Shown here piece after piece: positions 60,455 to 64,000 of a DNA stretch of 64,000 nt. The position numbers and the translations under genes were made by a program. The DNA lies in assembly GCA_965649105.1 (NCBI GenBank), contig CBFGJP010000001.1, forward strand, positions 1-64,000, given 5' to 3'. The stretch comes from JAOAFX01 sp965649105. Lineage in GTDB: Bacteria > Hydrothermota > Tepidihabitantia > SM23-42 > JAOAFX01. Below the pieces are notes generated by a model. The model was not told the origin of the DNA. It ran no database searches and worked only from the letters and a program-made list of their open reading frames with translations. How positions within the stretch are numbered: the stretch's first letter is position 1; the number at the start of each line of letters is the position of its first letter.

Positions 60455-61682
60455 GGTATATTTCATTTCGCTGGGCTGTCCCAAGAACCTTGTTGATTCA
60501 GAAAAGATAATGGGAACTTTGGAAAAAAACGGCGTAACACTCGGCTCCAGTCTGCAGGAAAGCGATATTGTCATAATCAATACTTGTGGATTTATAAGAC
60601 CTGCCTTGAAAGAAACTGAGAGGGAAGTGGAAAAGAGTTTAAGATTTAATAATAATAAAGAGGTTTATGTATACGGTTGTGCGGTCAATCGAGCACGTGA
60701 TTTTTTATCTAAAAAGTTTCCTGGAGTCAAAACCTGGTATTATATAACTGAAAGAAAAAAGCTTATTAAAGATATCCTAAAAAAGGTTCCAAAAACTGAC
60801 GCAAGATTGTTGACAACATCAGGTTATGCTTATCTCAAGATCGCCGATGGGTGCTCAAATCATTGTTCATATTGTACAATTCCTATGATCAAAGGAGAAT
60901 TTAAAAGTTTAAATTTTAACGACCTCATCAATGAAGCAGCAGCGCTAGCAAAACTGGGCATAAAAGAGTTGATCCTCATTGCTCAGGATACAGCACGGTA
61001 TGGCTTGGACTTGTATAATAAAAAAATGATTGTGCCACTTATAAGAGAACTCTCAAGATTAAAAGGAATTGAATGGATAAGGTTGTTATATGCCCATCCC
61101 AGATCATTGACTGATGAATTAATATCCGAGATAAAAAATAATCCGAAAGTCTGTAAATATCTTGACCTTCCAATTCAACATATCAATGACCGAATTCTTA
61201 AATTGATGAATCGTTATATCACAAAAAAAGAAATTTTAAGATTGATAAAAAAATTAAAGGGCATAACCCTGCGTACAACAGTAATCGTTGGTTTTCCAAC
61301 GGAAACTGATGAAGAATTTGATGAACTTTTTGATTTCTTGCAAAAAGGCTACTTTGATTGGCTCGGTGTTTTTAAATATTATCAGGAAAAAGATACACCC
61401 GCTGGTCTGTTAAAACAACTTCCATCTTATGTTGTCAATAAAAGATTTAATAAATTGATAAAACTTCAGCAGAGAGTAATAAAATATAAGAACAGGCAAA
61501 GAATAAATAAATCTTTCAGGGTTCTTGTTCATCAAAAAAACAAGTATTTTATTGGACATACCGATTTTGCCGCACCTGATATTGATGGGCAGATAATAAT
61601 CAGACACGAAAATGTAGAATTGGGTAAATTTTATTGTCTTAAAATAAAAGACGCAAAAGGGGCTGACCTTTATGCCTATTGA
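60447..61682 (+). CDS. rimO: Ribosomal protein S12 methylthiotransferase
   Basis: This 411-residue radical-SAM enzyme methylthiolates Asp88 of ribosomal protein S12. It starts VYFISLGCPKNLVDSEKIMG, with NTCGFI and VYGCAVNRA completing the first cluster. The SAM cluster is GCSNHCSYCTIPMIKG, and a C-terminal TRAM domain ends it. SLGCPKNLVDSE is diagnostic for RimO. The start is a TTG at 60447 that overlaps the thioesterase stop; no ATG lies near. It is the third MiaB-family member in the window. Confidence 0.95.
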   Translation: MIKVYFISLGCPKNLVDSEKIMGTLEKNGVTLGSSLQESDIVIINTCGFIRPALKETEREVEKSLRFNNNKEVYVYGCAVNRARDFLSKKFPGVKTWYYITERKKLIKDILKKVPKTDARLLTTSGYAYLKIADGCSNHCSYCTIPMIKGEFKSLNFNDLINEAAALAKLGIKELILIAQDTARYGLDLYNKKMIVPLIRELSRLKGIEWIRLLYAHPRSLTDELISEIKNNPKVCKYLDLPIQHINDRILKLMNRYITKKEILRLIKKLKGITLRTTVIVGFPTETDEEFDELFDFLQKGYFDWLGVFKYYQEKDTPAGLLKQLPSYVVNKRFNKLIKLQQRVIKYKNRQRINKSFRVLVHQKNKYFIGHTDFAAPDIDGQIIIRHENVELGKFYCLKIKDAKGADLYAY

Positions 61683-62439
61683 TCTTATAGTTATAACCAT
61701 CTCTTGTATTATCAGTCACATTGATTTTCCGCTTGAATTTAATGGGCGCGTTTTCCTTGGGAAGTACCTTAATAGTGATACGGCCAGATTCAACATGGAT
61801 GCTTCAGCACAAATGAGATGTACAATGATAAGATATAAAAATCTTTCTTATTATATGGAGTATAGAGATGATCTCGATATGGCAGAACAGAAAGGCGGCG
61901 TCTCTCTTGACCCGAGATATTCACATTATTATGTCACAGGTGGTTTCGAATATAAATTTTCAAAATCCTTCTGCCAGGTCTCGTTTGTCCACGATTGTGT
62001 CCATGATATTGATTACGAAGTAACAGGGACGCCAGTTTTTAACCGACTCTCTTTGCTCTTTGCCAATTCCGCATACCATCCAGCGAATATAATAATAACA
62101 AATGAAAAATTCCTCTGGGCATTCAGCACAAAATTCTATCCACACTGGGAATATCATGGCTGGGATATAAATGCTGGTGCTGACTATCAGCTCGATTTTA
62201 ATATCGATCTTACATTCAAATTTTATGATAAAAAATCCTTCGCTGCTTTCACCAACCTATATCTATTGGTATGTAAAAGTGATACCACAGTTTACCATCA
62301 GGATTTTGTTCGAATGAATGTTTTTTATAAAAATTTCAGTCGCAGATTTGGGGTTGAGTTAAAATATAATTTTTATAATAACGACCCAATAAAGGATCCG
62401 GGAGGCTTATGGCTACTTTCAGTATTTGTGGAATTTTAA
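61672..62439 (+). CDS. Probable outer-membrane beta-barrel protein
   Basis: This 255-residue protein has a hydrophobic N-terminus (MPIDLIVITISCIIS) and a body of alternating polar and aromatic strands (YYVTGGFEYKFSKSF, FYPHWEYHGWDINAGADYQL, RFGVELKYNFY). It ends in Phe (VFVEF), as outer-membrane barrel proteins commonly do. I recognise no specific family. It overlaps rimO by 11 nt and the following TPR gene by 31 nt, so all three are probably translationally coupled. Confidence 0.65.
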   Translation: MPIDLIVITISCIISHIDFPLEFNGRVFLGKYLNSDTARFNMDASAQMRCTMIRYKNLSYYMEYRDDLDMAEQKGGVSLDPRYSHYYVTGGFEYKFSKSFCQVSFVHDCVHDIDYEVTGTPVFNRLSLLFANSAYHPANIIITNEKFLWAFSTKFYPHWEYHGWDINAGADYQLDFNIDLTFKFYDKKSFAAFTNLYLLVCKSDTTVYHQDFVRMNVFYKNFSRRFGVELKYNFYNNDPIKDPGGLWLLSVFVEF

Positions 62440-64000
62440 TATTAAATCTTCTGTCTTTCAATCAAGCAGGCAATTCTTACGAATTATTCAGCATTGGTTG
62501 TCAGCTTGAACTTGAAGGCAAAATTTCTGAGGCAATAAATTATTATCTAAATGCCCTCCAATTCGACCCGACCGCAAAAGAGTTATACTTTTCTCTCGCC
62601 AGTGCATTTTATAAAATAAAGGAATTTGATAAAGGAATTGAATATGCGCATAAAGGACTAGCCTTCGTCAGTGATAGTTCTGAAATGTACGGTTTGATTG
62701 CCGCAGGATACATTGGAAAGGGCGACCTTAAGAATGCAGTCACGATCTATAAAAAAATAAACGAATTGAAACCTTTAGATACCGGAGTAATTCAAACTAT
62801 CGCTTTAATCTATGAAGGTATGGGCGATTTAAACTCCGCAATGAAGACACTCCTTGAATTTCCTGATAGTCTCAAAAATGCTGATATATATAACCGTTTA
62901 GGAACGATAGCAGGAAAATCTCAAAATCATATGGATGCCATTAAGTATTACAAACAGGCATATGTCCTTGATACAACAAAAGCCCTTCCCCTAATTGGTA
63001 TCGGCACAGGATTTGATATTTTGAATGTAAAGGATTCGGCAATATACTACTATGAGCTTGCATTAAAATACGATGATTCCAATGATCTTCGTAAAAGACT
63101 TCTTGACCTTTACAGTGATACCGAACAATATGAAAAAATAATCAGTGTTGCTCATGAAATACTAAAGTTTGATTATTACGACGCTTATGTCCGCAGAAGT
63201 CTCGGTTTTGCATTATACAAATTAGGCTTATTTAATGAAGCCCTGAATGAATTTTTAATAAGTGCGGGTCTAAATCCACTGGACGATTATTCCCGTTTTT
63301 ACATTGCACGCATAAATCTTGAGAAAAGAAAATACGATGAAGCACAGCAGGCGATTGAGGATGCAATTAAAATCAATCCCAATTTTACCGAACTATGGGT
63401 TTATGCTGGATTTATTGCGCTGGATAAAAAAGAATATAAGGTCGCAAGATATTACTTTACCGAAGCAGCGTATCGCAATGCGGATATGTCGCAAATCTAC
63501 TACTTACTTGGTGTTGCTTGTGAACTTGATAGTGAATTTACTAATGCCTATTTCCATTATAAGAAATCTTTGCTCTTGAATCCTCAATCCCTGCCGGTTT
63601 TATCTGCCCTTGCCAGTATATGTGAACGTCTTGGCAGAGAAAATGAAGCCCTGCGTACATTTGAAAAAATTATTCAGATTGACTCTACCAATGCTACTGC
63701 CCTGAATTATGTTGGGTATACTTACGCAGAGCGTGGTGAAAAATTAGATTATGCCTTGGATTTGATTGAAAGGGCGCTACTGATTGAACCGAACAATGGT
63801 TATATAATTGATTCCAGAGGATGGGTTCATTACCAAAAGGGTGATTATGAGGCTGCCCTCATCGATTTAAAGAGAGCAAGCGAACTCGTTGAAGATGCAG
63901 TGATCTTTGAGCATTTGGGGGATGTATATTTGAAACTCAATGAAGTTGAAAGGGCAATCGAAATGTACAAAAAGGTTATTAATCTCGACCCACAAAATAA
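62409..64000 (+). CDS. Long secreted or periplasmic TPR protein (runs off the window)
   Basis: An open frame of 530 codons continues past the window end. It starts at ATG 62409, preceded by GGGAGG inside the barrel-protein gene, with a short hydrophobic N-terminus (MATFSICGILILNLLSF). The rest is at least a dozen TPR units, such as GKISEAINYYLNALQFDP, KYDEAQQAIEDAIKINP and GDYEAALIDLKRASEL. The segment ALNYVGYTYAERG followed by NGYIIDSRGWVHYQKG is common in envelope TPR proteins of many phyla. The gene is co-transcribed with lolA, rimO and the barrel gene, which suggests a role in outer-membrane assembly or cargo handling (inference). Confidence 0.88.
   Translation, partial: MATFSICGILILNLLSFNQAGNSYELFSIGCQLELEGKISEAINYYLNALQFDPTAKELYFSLASAFYKIKEFDKGIEYAHKGLAFVSDSSEMYGLIAAGYIGKGDLKNAVTIYKKINELKPLDTGVIQTIALIYEGMGDLNSAMKTLLEFPDSLKNADIYNRLGTIAGKSQNHMDAIKYYKQAYVLDTTKALPLIGIGTGFDILNVKDSAIYYYELALKYDDSNDLRKRLLDLYSDTEQYEKIISVAHEILKFDYYDAYVRRSLGFALYKLGLFNEALNEFLISAGLNPLDDYSRFYIARINLEKRKYDEAQQAIEDAIKINPNFTELWVYAGFIALDKKEYKVARYYFTEAAYRNADMSQIYYLLGVACELDSEFTNAYFHYKKSLLLNPQSLPVLSALASICERLGRENEALRTFEKIIQIDSTNATALNYVGYTYAERGEKLDYALDLIERALLIEPNNGYIIDSRGWVHYQKGDYEAALIDLKRASELVEDAVIFEHLGDVYLKLNEVERAIEMYKKVINLDPQN

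Overview
The window (about 37% G+C by eye) reads as a chromosomal contig from an uncultured Gram-negative, probably anaerobic bacterium. The two-membrane reading rests on Lnt, a LolA-like protein, outer-membrane barrel-like proteins and a set of secreted proteins with type IX-secretion-like C-terminal sorting domains. The anaerobic reading rests on the 2-oxoacid:ferredoxin oxidoreductase IorAB and several radical-SAM enzymes. The mix resembles candidate phylum WOR-3 (Stahlbacteria-like) genomes; that placement is an inference, since no rRNA gene is present. TGA is used as a normal stop.

Layout. 0.4-8.2 kb: a heterodimeric ABC exporter, a lipoprotein, a CapA-like phosphoesterase, and an FHA-GGDEF protein translationally coupled to a membrane Ser/Thr kinase. 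8.2-18.7 kb: an accessory block of secreted proteins ending in sorting domains (NHL remnant, repeat protein, large Ig/adhesin-like protein, alpha/beta hydrolase, sialidase-fold protein) with apt among them, two assembly gaps, palindromic elements and loose intergenic DNA. 18.7-28.8 kb: housekeeping (acylphosphatase, SLOG protein, tRNA-Pro, Pcm, formyl-THF cyclo-ligase-like protein, rpsA-mtaB-miaB operon) and a membrane spermidine-synthase-like protein. 28.8-36.5 kb: a rightward run with a thioredoxin-like protein, LarE, ChrA, BioY, a Memo-AMMECR1 fusion, LarB, FtsE, FtsX and an EnvC-like activator. 36.5-42.8 kb: TrmI, a second spermidine-synthase-like membrane protein, a zincin, a glycolipid glycosyltransferase and a dead ArsB-type permease. 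42.9-46.7 kb: glnA, an oxidoreductase and lnt. 46.8-49.9 kb: a decayed secreted-protein gene. 50-55 kb: rsmI, a phosphatidyltransferase, hflX, nadB and a small TPR protein. 55-64 kb: an MFS transporter, iorAB, then lolA, a thioesterase, rimO, an outer-membrane protein and a long TPR protein that runs off the window.

The main finding is the promoter architecture. Twenty promoters show TTGAC[T/A]-like and TATAAT-like boxes separated by exactly 16 bp. In thirteen of them the start codon lies only 5-11 nt after the -10 box with no ribosome-binding site, which predicts leaderless mRNAs. This pattern fixes several start codons (first ABC gene, CapA, Pcm, membrane spermidine-synthase-like protein). 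Other points of interest are an apparent AUU start for larB, two scaffold gaps that are unmerged 99-101 bp overlaps splitting two genes, and short-period repeats inside the secreted proteins.
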